A stretch of 52,663 bases of DNA, taken from NCBI GenBank assembly GCA_035564555.1, contig DATMTS010000016.1, forward strand, positions 1 to 52,663, in the 5' to 3' direction. The DNA is from DATMTS01 sp035564555. Lineage in GTDB: Bacteria > Actinomycetota > Actinomycetes > Actinomycetales > Microbacteriaceae. Within the stretch, counting starts at the first letter, position 1. The number at the start of each line of letters is the position of its first letter. The position numbers and the translations under genes were made by a program. The notes below the pieces were generated by a model. The model searched no databases and had not been told where the DNA came from. It saw only the letters and a list, made by a program, of their open reading frames with translations. Below, piece by piece: positions 1-8,012 of this stretch.

Positions 1-5
1 AGCGC

Positions 6-33
6 CCGGCCGGCGAGCGCCGGCCGGCGAGCG
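6..33. repeat. Tandem 14-bp duplication after recQ
   Basis: The unit CCGGCCGGCGAGCG occurs twice back to back (6-19 and 20-33), directly downstream of the recQ stop codon at 42-44. It is GC-rich and can fold, so it may form part of a transcription end, but no U-tract is visible. The neighbouring gene on the left lies outside the window. Confidence 0.6.
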
Positions 34-41
34 CGAGCCGG

Positions 42-2090
42 TCAGGCGTCGGAGTGCGCGGCGACGACCTCGAGCAGGGCGGTGCCATAGGTGTCGCGCT
101 TCTTGGCGCCGATGCCGGAGATTCCGTCGAGCTCGTCGAGGTTCGCCGGGCGCGTGAGCGCGATGCCGCGCAATGTCGCATCGCCGAAGACGATGTATGC
201 CGGAACGCCCTGCTCGCGAGCGGCCTGCGCGCGCCAGGCGCGCAGCGCCTCGAACAAGCCGTGCGCCGACGCAGGCAATTCGCTCGGGGCCGCCTTCGCC
301 GCTCGTCGGGTGGCGTTCGCGGCGCGCTCGGGCTCGGCGCGCAATTGCACGTCGCGAGATCCGTTCAGCACGGTCGCGCTGGCATCGGTGATCGAAAGCG
401 TGCCGTAGCCGTCGTCGTTGACCTTCAGCAGTCCCTGCGCCAACAGCTGACGTACGACGCTGCGCCACTGCTGCTCGCTGAGATCGTCGCCGATGCCCCA
501 GGTCGCCAGCGAGTCGTGTGCATGTTGCTCTACCCGGGGATTGCGCTTGCCGCGCAGGATGTCGATCAGGTGCCCCGCGCCGTACCGCTGCCGCCGCTCA
601 CGCTGCAGTCGAACGACCGTGGAGAGCAGTTTCTGGGCCGGCACGGTGCCGTCCCAGCTGCGCGGCGGGGCGAGACAGGTGTCGCAGTTGCCGCACCCGG
701 TCTCGTGCGGGCGAGGGGTCGCAGCGCGATCGGCCGCCGCGTCCGCTGCGGCCGTGCTGCCCTGGTATTCCTGCCCGAAATAGCTCAGCAGGTTCACCCG
801 TCGGCAGTGCACCGTCTCGCACAGGGCGAGCATCGCATCAAGGTGGGCGGACATCCGCCGTCGATGAGCCAGGTCTCCCGGCGACGACTCGATCATGCGG
901 CGTTGCTGCACGACGTCTTGCAGCCCGTAGGCCAGCCACGCGGTGGACGGCTCGCCGTCGCGGCCGGCGCGACCCGTCTCCTGGTAGTAGCCCTCCACTG
1001 ACTTGGGCAGGTCGATGTGCGCGACGAATCGCACGTCGGGCTTGTCGATTCCCATGCCGAAGGCGATCGTCGCGACGATGACGACGCCATCCTCCTGCAG
1101 AAACCGGGCCTGCGTACGCGCCCGGGTGCCGGCATCCAAACCTGCGTGGTACGGCAGCGCAACCACGCCGTTGGTCTGCAGGAACTCGGCCGTCTTCTCC
1201 ACCGTGTTGCGGCTGAGCGCATAGACGATGCCGGCGTTGCCGGCGTGCTCCGAGCGGATGAAGTCGAGCAACTGACCGCGCACCTCGTTCTTCGCCACGA
1301 TGCGGTACTGGATGTTCGGCCGATCGAAGCTCGCGACGAACTGCCCGGCGTCGCCGAGGCTCAGCCGCGTGGTGATCTCGTGGTGGGTCGCGTCCGTGGC
1401 GGTGGCCGTCAGGGCGATGCGCGGCACGTCCGGCCAGCGGTCGGCGAGCTCGGACAACGCCAGGTAGTCGGGACGGAAATCGTGGCCCCATTGCGAAACG
1501 CAATGGGCCTCGTCGATTGCGAACAGCGCGATCTTTCCGCCGTCGAGGAAGCGCTTGGTCGCCTCCGACGAAAGCCGCTCGGGCGCGACGTACAGCAGGT
1601 CGAGCTCGCCGGCGAGGTAGGCGCGCTCGACGGATGCCCGCTGCTGTGCATCCTGCGTGGAGTTCAGGAACGCGGCGCGTACCCCGACCGCGGTCAGCGC
1701 ATCGACCTGGTCTTGCATGAGCGCGATCAAGGGCGAGATCACGACGCCGGTGCCTGCACGCACGAGCGAGGGAATCTGGTAGCACAGGCTCTTGCCGGCG
1801 CCGGTCGGCATCAGCACGACGGCGTCGCCGCCGGCGATCAGTCTGTGGATGATCGCAGCCTGGTCGCCGCGGAAGGCGTCGTAGCCGAACACGGTGTGCA
1901 ACACCTGCAGCGGGTCGGCGCCGGTGAAGCGGGCGTCCCCGGCGCGTGCCTGCGGTGGGGATAGCACGACCTGTGCGGCAGGCATGGCCGGAACGGCCGG
2001 GCGGGACGGGAGCTCGGGACCGTATTCGTCGTCGGGCGGCTCGAAAGCGTCTGGATCCCAGGGGATCTGCTCGTCGTACGCGGGGGCCAC
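42..2090 (-). CDS. recQ: ATP-dependent DNA helicase RecQ
   Basis: A 3'-5' superfamily 2 DNA helicase of recombination and fork repair. From a GTG start at 2090 the protein is 682 residues. Walker A (PTGAGKS) is at about 95-101, the DEAH-type box appears as IDEAHCVSQWGHDFRP, and motif VI as ETGRAGRDG. A Cys-rich zinc segment follows (HCRRVNLLSYFGQ, then GCGNCDTC), then a winged helix, and a C-terminal HRDC domain ends near SGIGAKKRDTYG. The open frame extends upstream to 2492 but would run through the divergent gene at 2212. GTG 2090 is preferred because a TACCAT -10-like box lies exactly six bases upstream. Family identification is firm; the start is an inference. Confidence 0.96.
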   Translation of the reverse strand: MAPAYDEQIPWDPDAFEPPDDEYGPELPSRPAVPAMPAAQVVLSPPQARAGDARFTGADPLQVLHTVFGYDAFRGDQAAIIHRLIAGGDAVVLMPTGAGKSLCYQIPSLVRAGTGVVISPLIALMQDQVDALTAVGVRAAFLNSTQDAQQRASVERAYLAGELDLLYVAPERLSSEATKRFLDGGKIALFAIDEAHCVSQWGHDFRPDYLALSELADRWPDVPRIALTATATDATHHEITTRLSLGDAGQFVASFDRPNIQYRIVAKNEVRGQLLDFIRSEHAGNAGIVYALSRNTVEKTAEFLQTNGVVALPYHAGLDAGTRARTQARFLQEDGVVIVATIAFGMGIDKPDVRFVAHIDLPKSVEGYYQETGRAGRDGEPSTAWLAYGLQDVVQQRRMIESSPGDLAHRRRMSAHLDAMLALCETVHCRRVNLLSYFGQEYQGSTAAADAAADRAATPRPHETGCGNCDTCLAPPRSWDGTVPAQKLLSTVVRLQRERRQRYGAGHLIDILRGKRNPRVEQHAHDSLATWGIGDDLSEQQWRSVVRQLLAQGLLKVNDDGYGTLSITDASATVLNGSRDVQLRAEPERAANATRRAAKAAPSELPASAHGLFEALRAWRAQAAREQGVPAYIVFGDATLRGIALTRPANLDELDGISGIGAKKRDTYGTALLEVVAAHSDA

Positions 2091-2096
2091 CCGGCA

Positions 2097-2102
2097 ATGG
2101 TA
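2097..2102 (-). promoter_or_regulatory. Putative leaderless -10 box of recQ
   Basis: On the minus strand TACCAT is followed by six bases and then the GTG start of recQ. This TANNNT-N6-start spacing would place the transcription start on the start codon. No good -35 is seen. Several other genes in the window show the same geometry. Confidence 0.45.
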
Positions 2103-2211
2103 GCCGCCGGCCCCGACAGTGATCGGCCGGGTGCGGATGCCCCGAACGCACCCATCGCGGATCCGGCCGCGCCGACTACGCTGGGTTGGGGAGCATTCGA
2201 ACGGGAGCGGC

Positions 2212-2847
2212 ATGACACAACGCGGCGCACGGGTCGCGCGCGGTTCGCTTGCAGCGACCGTCGCGGTCTTCGTCGCCGCCCTGTTCCACTCAGCGGCCGG
2301 CGGCGGCGTACCCAGCGTGCTCGCCGTGACGCTGTCCCTGGCGTTCGCGATTCCGGTGTGCGCCGTGCTCGCGGGAAGACGCATGGCGCTCTGGCGCCTC
2401 TCCGCCTCCGTGATCGTCAGCCAGGTCGCTTTCCACCTGTTGTTCGGTCTCGGCGCCTCGCACGACAGCTTCGCCGGGGCCACCGAACACATTCATGCCG
2501 GGTCGCACCTCACTCTCGTCGCGGGAACCGCCGATCAGCACATGTCTTCGATGGCCTACAGCCCGGTGATGTGGCTGGCGCACGTCACCGCAGGAATGGT
2601 GACGATCCTCGCGCTGCGCTTCGGCGAGACCTCCGTGCGCGCCGTGGCAGCGGTCGCCGCAATTCGAATCGTGCGCGTCGCCGACCGGTTCGGGTTCGGA
2701 GCCGTCGCCGCCTCGCTGCTCTTGAGCACCCCCGATGCCGGGCCGCGGCTCGCCGCCCGGCCGCTGCCGATCCTGCTGCCGGCCACTCGCATCGCGCTCG
2801 GTCGGCTGCGCCATCGCGGTCCCCCGGCCGCGGTGATGCTCGCTTAG
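2212..2847 (+). CDS. Multi-span membrane protein with His/Met-rich loop, copper operon
   Basis: I do not recognise a named family. From ATG 2212 (preceded by GGGAGCGG, with a TACGCT -10-like box at 2177-2182) the protein is 211 residues. It has hydrophobic stretches at about 12-30, 33-55 and 60-80 and further ones after residue 110. Between the third and fourth segments lies a loop rich in His and Met (ATEHIHAGSH, then DQHMSSM) before another His in WLAHVT, which suggests a metal-handling role. It is the first gene of a plus-strand run with the YcnI-like, CopC and CopD-CtaG genes, about 110 bp ahead of the next gene. A copper role is inferred from the loop and the neighbours only. Confidence 0.75.
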   Translation: MTQRGARVARGSLAATVAVFVAALFHSAAGGGVPSVLAVTLSLAFAIPVCAVLAGRRMALWRLSASVIVSQVAFHLLFGLGASHDSFAGATEHIHAGSHLTLVAGTADQHMSSMAYSPVMWLAHVTAGMVTILALRFGETSVRAVAAVAAIRIVRVADRFGFGAVAASLLLSTPDAGPRLAARPLPILLPATRIALGRLRHRGPPAAVMLA

Positions 2848-2889
2848 GCATCCGGCACCTTCTCGAGACGATTCCGAGGGTCGGATGCC

Positions 2890-2908
2890 GCGGCGCGGAG
2901 AGCGCCGC
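2890..2908 (+). terminator. GC hairpin between the first two copper genes
   Basis: GCGGCGC (2890-2896), loop GGAGA, GCGCCGC (2902-2908): a perfect 7-bp stem followed by a pyrimidine run without a U-tract. It sits in the 111-bp gap between the membrane protein gene and the YcnI-like gene. It may attenuate transcription or set separate expression levels. Confidence 0.4.
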
Positions 2909-2958
2909 TCCCCCTCCGTTCCATCGGTCGTGCACGCCCGCCGACCGGAAAGGCATCC

Positions 2959-3711
2959 ATGCAGAAACGAACACTGATGCGCGCCGCAGCGTGCTTCGTC
3001 GCCGCCACCGCCCTCGCCCTGGCGGCACCCCTCGCCGCCAGCGCGCACGTGCGTGTCGACCCCGATCAGGCGAGCGCCGGCTCATACTCCGTGCTCACCT
3101 TCCGAGTGCCGACCGAGTCGGCCAGCGCCGGCACGGTCGGGCTCGAGGTCGACTTCCCCACCGATCACCCGTTCACCTCGATCTCCTACCAGCCCATGGC
3201 GGGCTGGAGCGTCAAGGTCACGACGACGACGTTGCCGAAGCCGGTGACGATCGGCGGCACGAAGGTCACCCAGGCGCCGACCAAGGTCACGTGGACCGCC
3301 GACAAGGGCGTACGGATCGCACCGGGACAGTTCCAGCAGTTCGTGGTCTCCGCCGGTCCGGTGCCCGACACCGGCAGCGTGACGCTGCCCGCGCACCAGA
3401 TCTACTCGGACGGCACGACGGTGAACTGGGATCAGCCGACCCCTGCCTCGGGCGTCGAGCCACAGCATCCGGTTCCGACCTTGTACATCGACGACGCCCC
3501 ACCTTCAGCAGGCGCGAGCGCCACGGGTGGCGCGGCGGGCGTGTCGGCGGCGGCGCTTCCAGAACGGGACCCCTCCCCAGACCAGGGTCTGACCGTCGCC
3601 TCCGTCGCGCTCGGGCTCGGCGGTCTCGGACTCGCCGCAGTCGCGTTGGTCGTCGCCGTTCTCGCTCTGGTGCGTCGCCCCCGGCCGGAACCGGAGCGTC
3701 AGCAACGATGA
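2959..3711 (+). CDS. YcnI/DUF1775-family copper-binding membrane-anchored protein
   Basis: This 250-residue exported protein has a signal peptide ending in AASA, so the mature chain starts at His30 (AHVRVDP). YcnI proteins bind Cu(II) with the N-terminal amine and His plus a Trp nearby. The candidate Trp here is W157 in TVNWDQP. A YcnI beta-sandwich domain spans about 30-175, then a low-complexity linker, then one C-terminal membrane helix (about 215-240) and an Arg-rich tail. It precedes copC with a 4-bp ATGA overlap, so the two are translationally coupled. A role in copper acquisition or chaperoning outside the membrane follows from the family; the metal was not tested. Confidence 0.9.
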   Translation: MQKRTLMRAAACFVAATALALAAPLAASAHVRVDPDQASAGSYSVLTFRVPTESASAGTVGLEVDFPTDHPFTSISYQPMAGWSVKVTTTTLPKPVTIGGTKVTQAPTKVTWTADKGVRIAPGQFQQFVVSAGPVPDTGSVTLPAHQIYSDGTTVNWDQPTPASGVEPQHPVPTLYIDDAPPSAGASATGGAAGVSAAALPERDPSPDQGLTVASVALGLGGLGLAAVALVVAVLALVRRPRPEPERQQR

Positions 3712-4406
3712 CACGGCACATGCGGGCGAGACCCCGGGGAGCCGCGGTTCAGCGCGGCATGCTCGGGGCCGCTGCGGTGCTGGCTTCTGTTGTGCTGACG
3801 CTGGTGCCGTGGACCGGCGCCAGCGCTCACGACTACCTGGTCGACAGCTCCCCGAAGGCGAACTCCGTCGTCACGCAGCCGCTGTCGAAGGTGGCGCTCA
3901 CCTTCGACGACGTCGTGCTCAACCTTTCGGGCGACGGCTCTTCGGCGCTGCTGCAGGTGACGGGCCCGAACGGCGCGTCCCGGCATTTCGAGACCGGATG
4001 CCCCACCATCGCTGATCGGGTCGTCTCCGCTCCGGTCGCCCTCGGGGCACCGGGTAAATACGTGATCGCCTGGCAGATCGTCTCTGCCGACGGACACACC
4101 GTCTCGAGCCCGCCGCTGATCGCGTTCGACTACAAGCCACCGGCCGGTACGCCCGAGGCCAAGGGCACGACCAATCGACCGTCCTGCGGCGGCGCGGCAT
4201 CCGACTCGAATGCGGCACCGGCCACACCGAGCACCCCCCGCAACACTCCGGACGCCGGCGAGTTGGGCATCGTCCTGACGATCGGCGGCATCATCGTCGC
4301 GCTCGCGATCATCGGCGTCGTCGTCGTGCTGCTCACCGGTAGACGTAGGCCGCGCAGCGCCGCCCGCCCGCCGACTCCGGCCGATGACGAAGCCGACGAA
4401 GAATGA
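3708..4406 (+). CDS. copC: CopC-domain periplasmic/extracytoplasmic copper protein
   Basis: A 232-residue protein with an N-terminal signal segment (about 18-42) ending in GASA, leaving an N-terminal His (AHDYLVDSSPKANSVV), as expected for the CopC copper-brace. The CopC beta-barrel covers about residues 43-140. The second conserved ligand region is visible as SADGHTVS. A Ser/Pro/Ala-rich linker leads to a C-terminal membrane helix (about 185-210) and a charged tail. The start ATG overlaps the YcnI stop (ATGA), and its stop overlaps the next start in the same way. It likely passes copper to the fused CopD domain encoded next. Confidence 0.92.
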   Translation: MTRHMRARPRGAAVQRGMLGAAAVLASVVLTLVPWTGASAHDYLVDSSPKANSVVTQPLSKVALTFDDVVLNLSGDGSSALLQVTGPNGASRHFETGCPTIADRVVSAPVALGAPGKYVIAWQIVSADGHTVSSPPLIAFDYKPPAGTPEAKGTTNRPSCGGAASDSNAAPATPSTPRNTPDAGELGIVLTIGGIIVALAIIGVVVVLLTGRRRPRSAARPPTPADDEADEE

Positions 4407-6511
4407 GCGGCCAGCGCACTTCGTCGACCGGTCCGGGGTCATCGCCCGCCGAAGCGCCGATCGGGTCGCCGGATATCTCCGAGTCGGAGGTTCGGTTGCC
4501 CCGCGCCAGTGCGGCCGCGGTCGTTCTCGTGCTGCTGGTCCCGGCCGCGATCGTGATCTCCATCATCGCTGGGACGGTCGGAGGAGAGTTCTCGACCGGC
4601 ACGTCGCTCTACGACCCCGGCTTCCTCGTCGACCGGGGTCTGCCGATCGTCCGCGTCGTGCACGATCTGGCGGCCGCCCTCACGGTCGGGTTGCTCGTGC
4701 TCGCCGCGTTCATCGTTCCTGGCCAGAAGAAGAGGCCGGGCGAATTGGGCCGCTCGCAGTGGCGGGCGACCCGGTGGGCCGCGTACGCGGGTGCTGTCTG
4801 GTTCGTGGCGGCCGCCATCGTGATCGTGCTGACCGGCATCCAGGTCTCCGGGGTGCCGATCGGCAGCCCGATCTTCGCGTCCACCTTCGAGACGTTCCTG
4901 TTCCACGTCGAACTCGGCGAATCACTGGCGGTTTCCGCGTTGTGCGTTCTCGCGGCCACGCTGATCTCGATGTTCGCGCGACGGGTGACATCCGTCGGCG
5001 TCGCCGCGGGGTTCGCCCTGTTCGGGCTGCTGCCGTTGGCGCTATCCGGCCATGCCGCCGGATCCATCGAGCACGCGAACGCCGTGAACTCGCTCGCGGT
5101 GCACCTGGTCGCGGTCTGTGTCTGGGTGGGCGGACTTGCCGGGCTGATCCTGTTGCGCCGCACCGTGCGCACCGGATTCGGCTCGGCTGTCGCCCGCTAT
5201 TCGACCCTGGCCGGCTGGGCGTTCGCGGCCGTCGCGTTCTCGGGCATAGTGAACGCCTCCCTGCGCCTTTCGAGCCCGGCCGACCTCCTGAAGCCATATG
5301 GCCTCCTCATCGTCACGAAGGGGACCATCCTGATCGTGCTCGGCGTCGCCGGGGCGCTGCAGCGTCGGCGCATCATCCCTCGGCTGCGAGCCGACCCGCT
5401 GCAGCGCGGCGCTTTCGTGCGTCTGGCCGTCTGCGAGGCGGTGTTCATGGCCATCGCGATCGGAGTATCGGTCGGTCTGTCGAAGAGCCCGCCGCCCGTG
5501 TCGCAGGCGCCGTTGACCGGAGACCTCGCCCGGGAGGGCCTGCTCGGATTCCCCTACCCGCCGCCGGTGAGCGCGTTGCACATGTTCACCGTTTGGCACT
5601 GGGACTGGGTTTGGCTCGGCATCGCGCTCGTACTGGCGGGCGGATACCTGTGGGCTGTTCGGGTGCTGCGACGCCGCGGCGACCGGTGGCCGGTGCTGCG
5701 CACCATCCCGTGGCTGCTGGGATGCGTCGGGCTGATCTGGGTGACCAACGGCGGCCCTGCCGTCTACGGCTTGGTGCACTTCTCCAGCCACATGGTCGAT
5801 CACATGGCTCTGATGATGGTCGTCCCCCCGCTGCTGGTGCTGGGCGGTCCGATACTGCTCGCGCTGCGCGCACTGCCCGCGCGGCATGACGGCAGCCGGG
5901 GGATCCGTGAGTGGCTCCTGCTGTTCACGCACTCGCGGTTCCTGACGTTCCTTGCCAAACCGGTGGTTGCTGGAGTGATCTTCGCGGGCAGCCTGATCGT
6001 CTTCTACTACTCGCCCGCATTCGGGTCGGCGTTGCAGTCGCACGAATGGCACGTGGCGATGACGGTGCACTTCCTGCTCTCCGGCTACCTCTTCTTCTGG
6101 GTGTTCATCGGGGTGGATCCGGGGCCTAAGCGCCCCCCGTACCCGATCCTGTTCATGGTGCTGCTGGGCACCCTGGCTTTCCACGCCTTCTTCGGGGTCG
6201 CGCTGATGTCAAGCGATCAGGTGCTCGCGATCGACTGGTGGCATGCGCTGGGCGAGACCGACAACGCCGCATTGCTCGCCGACCAGCACGTGGGAGGCGG
6301 AATCGCGTGGGGCGCCAGCGAGATCCCCATGGTGCTCGTCGCGCTCGGCGTCGCCGTGCGGTGGACCCGCTCCGACGAGCGTGCCGCGCGACGTGGTGAT
6401 CGACAGGCCGACCGCGACGGCGGTGTCGAACTCGCGGCATACAACGCGCGGCTCGAGAAACTGAAGGAGCAAGACGAACGCGTCGACCAGGCGCCGAACG
6501 ACGCGGGATGA
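4403..6511 (+). CDS. CopD - CtaG fusion membrane protein
   Basis: A 702-residue polytopic protein. The N-terminal half (about 40-370) is a CopD-type copper-resistance/import domain. The C-terminal half (about 385-665) matches the cytochrome caa3 assembly factor CtaG family, with several membrane His motifs such as VHFSSHMVDHMALMM and WHVAMTVHFL. The CopD part has His in SGHAAGSIEHANAVN and VHLVAVCVWVGG. A polar, charged cytosolic tail follows. The start overlaps copC by four bases. This fusion is common in actinobacteria and is thought to move copper across the membrane and toward the terminal oxidase; direction and recipient are inferred. Confidence 0.93.
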   Translation: MSGQRTSSTGPGSSPAEAPIGSPDISESEVRLPRASAAAVVLVLLVPAAIVISIIAGTVGGEFSTGTSLYDPGFLVDRGLPIVRVVHDLAAALTVGLLVLAAFIVPGQKKRPGELGRSQWRATRWAAYAGAVWFVAAAIVIVLTGIQVSGVPIGSPIFASTFETFLFHVELGESLAVSALCVLAATLISMFARRVTSVGVAAGFALFGLLPLALSGHAAGSIEHANAVNSLAVHLVAVCVWVGGLAGLILLRRTVRTGFGSAVARYSTLAGWAFAAVAFSGIVNASLRLSSPADLLKPYGLLIVTKGTILIVLGVAGALQRRRIIPRLRADPLQRGAFVRLAVCEAVFMAIAIGVSVGLSKSPPPVSQAPLTGDLAREGLLGFPYPPPVSALHMFTVWHWDWVWLGIALVLAGGYLWAVRVLRRRGDRWPVLRTIPWLLGCVGLIWVTNGGPAVYGLVHFSSHMVDHMALMMVVPPLLVLGGPILLALRALPARHDGSRGIREWLLLFTHSRFLTFLAKPVVAGVIFAGSLIVFYYSPAFGSALQSHEWHVAMTVHFLLSGYLFFWVFIGVDPGPKRPPYPILFMVLLGTLAFHAFFGVALMSSDQVLAIDWWHALGETDNAALLADQHVGGGIAWGASEIPMVLVALGVAVRWTRSDERAARRGDRQADRDGGVELAAYNARLEKLKEQDERVDQAPNDAG

Positions 6512-6513
6512 CC

Positions 6514-6810
6514 TCAACCGAGCGAGACCGCCGCGAAGTGTCCCACGGTCGGGAACGGGTCGTAGAACCCGTGGAGAAGCCGTCGCCACGTGTCGTACCC
6601 GGCCGAGCCGCGGAATCCGATCGTGTGATCCTCGACCGACCGCCAACGAACGAGCAGCAGGTATTCGTTCGGCGTTTCGATCGAGCGCGACAACTCGAGC
6701 CCGAGGAATCCGGGCATCGCGTCGATGATGCGCCGCGCTTCGGCGAACGCCGCCTCGAATTCGGGTTCCCGGCCCGGGATCACGGCGAGCAGCGCATGTT
6801 CCAGGATCAT
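6514..6810 (-). CDS. Antibiotic biosynthesis monooxygenase (ABM)-fold small protein
   Basis: A 98-residue protein from ATG 6810. The pattern MILEHALLAVIPGREPEFE, then PGFLGLEL and EYLLLVRWRSVEDH, is that of the dimeric alpha/beta ABM fold found in small quinone monooxygenases and heme-degrading enzymes. No residue allows a substrate call. It converges with the CopD-CtaG gene with only two bases between the stops, and diverges from the AraC-type regulator at 6855. A TACCCT box six bases before the ATG suggests a leaderless message. Confidence 0.8.
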   Translation of the reverse strand: MILEHALLAVIPGREPEFEAAFAEARRIIDAMPGFLGLELSRSIETPNEYLLLVRWRSVEDHTIGFRGSAGYDTWRRLLHGFYDPFPTVGHFAAVSLG

Positions 6811-6816
6811 CTGCCG

Positions 6817-6822
6817 AGGGTA
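6817..6822 (-). promoter_or_regulatory. Putative leaderless -10 box of the ABM gene
   Basis: On the minus strand TACCCT is followed by six bases and the ATG at 6810. The rest of the 44-bp divergent gap shows no clear Shine-Dalgarno for this gene, which fits a leaderless start. Confidence 0.4.
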
Positions 6823-6854
6823 CCCGACGCCGTGCAGTCTGCTTGACTGGGCGC

Positions 6855-7283
6855 GTGACCACCGCACCTGCCGCCGGCCGGCGACCGCGAGCATCCGTCG
6901 AGCTCATCGCGTCGCTACGCACCGCCCGGGATCTGATCGACCGGCGCTTCGCCGAACCGCTCGATCTGGATGCGATGGCCGCCGAGGCCGGCTATGCGCG
7001 GTATTACTTCGCCCGCAGGTTCCGGGAGGTCTTCGGAGAGAGCCCCGTGGCGTATCTGAGCAGACGACGCATCGAACGGGCGAAAGACCTGCTGCGATCG
7101 GCGAACCTCACGGTCACCGAGATCTGCACACTGGTCGGTTTCGCAAGCCTCGGCTCGTTCAGCTCGCGCTTCACGGCGCTCGTCGGCTGCTCCCCGCAGG
7201 AGTACCGGCGCCGCGCGCATGCGGCCGGGGCAGCGGTGATCCCCGGATGCTTCGCGATGGAGTGGACGCGGCCGCGGGGTTGA
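6855..7283 (+). CDS. AraC-type HTH regulator, DNA-binding domain only
   Basis: A 142-residue protein made almost entirely of the two helix-turn-helix motifs of AraC/XylS regulators: LDAMAAEAGYARYYFARRFREVFGESP and VTEICTLVGFASLGSFSSRF, ending in the usual GCSPQEYRRR. There is no N-terminal ligand-sensing domain, and a short C-terminal tail follows. GTG 6855 is used; a TTG at 6843 is possible. About 90 bp downstream, in the same direction, is a VOC-family gene. This pairing is common in actinobacteria and suggests that the regulator controls that gene. Confidence 0.88.
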   Translation: MTTAPAAGRRPRASVELIASLRTARDLIDRRFAEPLDLDAMAAEAGYARYYFARRFREVFGESPVAYLSRRRIERAKDLLRSANLTVTEICTLVGFASLGSFSSRFTALVGCSPQEYRRRAHAAGAAVIPGCFAMEWTRPRG

Positions 7284-7376
7284 GGAGCCGCAACAGGGCA
7301 AGCGAGGAGAAGCGGCAAGAGCGGTCCGCTGCGTAGTGTTGCAGCATCCATCACGGATCGGATCCAGGAGGAATCG

Positions 7377-7808
7377 ATGATCACAAGGATCAGCCACGCG
7401 TGCTTGTACGTGCTCGACCAGGATTCCGCGCTCGACTTCTACACGAACAAACTCGGGTTCGAGGTGCGCGCGGACGTCACGATGGGCGCCGGATTCGAGG
7501 ACGCGGGCGAGGGGTTCCGCTGGCTCACCGTCGGTCCGCGCGATCAGCCGGACGTGCAGTTCATCCTCGCCGACTGCGGCATGGCGCACGGCGAGGCGAC
7601 CACGAAGGAGATCCGCGATCTCGTCGCCAAGGGCGCGCTCGGCACGGCCGTGCTGGCAACCGACGACTGCCGCGGGACCTTCCGCGAGCTCAGCGAACGG
7701 GGTGTCGTGTTCCTCTCCGAACCTGCGGATCGGCCGTACGGCGTCGAGGCGGTGTTCCGCGACGACTCGGGCAACACCTTCAGCTTGACGCAGGCCTTCG
7801 CCGGCTGA
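7377..7808 (+). CDS. VOC (glyoxalase/bleomycin resistance) family protein
   Basis: A 143-residue protein with two beta-alpha-beta-beta-beta modules of the vicinal oxygen chelate fold: ISHACLYVLDQDSALDFYTNKLGFE and later VFRDDSGNTFSLTQ. A strong AGGAGG lies just before the ATG. The first metal-ligand position is probably His8 and the last acidic ligand may be in DDSGN, but substrate and activity cannot be read. It is the likely partner of the AraC-type regulator upstream. Confidence 0.88.
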   Translation: MITRISHACLYVLDQDSALDFYTNKLGFEVRADVTMGAGFEDAGEGFRWLTVGPRDQPDVQFILADCGMAHGEATTKEIRDLVAKGALGTAVLATDDCRGTFRELSERGVVFLSEPADRPYGVEAVFRDDSGNTFSLTQAFAG

Positions 7809-7852
7809 GCTCAGTCTGCCTGGTGCCGCGCATCGCGGAAGGGTGACCGCGA

Positions 7853-7972
7853 GAGCGCGACGCGATTGATCGACCGGATCGTCGTGTTGACCCGACCCTG
7901 CAGGTGATCCGGCGTCACTTCCTGCCGTAAGGCCACTTCGTTCGCGTTCTCGAGTCCCAGTGCCGCGGTTGC
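7853..7972 (-). pseudogene. Remnant of an MFS transporter gene
   Basis: The minus strand encodes about 40 residues including ANEVALRQEVTPDHLQGRVN followed by TTIRSINRVAL. This is the highly conserved cytoplasmic segment of actinobacterial MFS exporters (RQ..TPD.L.GRVNA..R). Nothing recognisable of the other transporter helices exists on either side: the VOC gene ends at 7808 and the EamA gene starts at 8013. It is therefore a short gene fossil, not a functional gene. The match is from memory of the family, not a search. Confidence 0.7.
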
Positions 7973-7998
7973 GCGGTCGGCCGACGCAGCGCCGCGGA

Positions 7999-8004
7999 TA
8001 GGCT
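7999..8004 (+). promoter_or_regulatory. Putative -10 box of the EamA gene
   Basis: TAGGCT lies eight bases before ATG 8013, close enough for a leaderless or near-leaderless transcript. GGCTGAAG could alternatively act as a weak ribosome binding site. Confidence 0.35.
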
Positions 8005-8012
8005 GAAGATCT

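Noticed and set aside
2091..2492. Upstream extension of the recQ frame
   Set aside because: It would overlap the divergent membrane-protein gene by about 280 bp and adds a basic segment unlike RecQ N-termini.
5042..6184. 380-residue minus-strand frame opposite CopD-CtaG
   Set aside because: His/Arg/Gln-rich, without motifs, a typical G/C-third-position shadow of a membrane protein gene.
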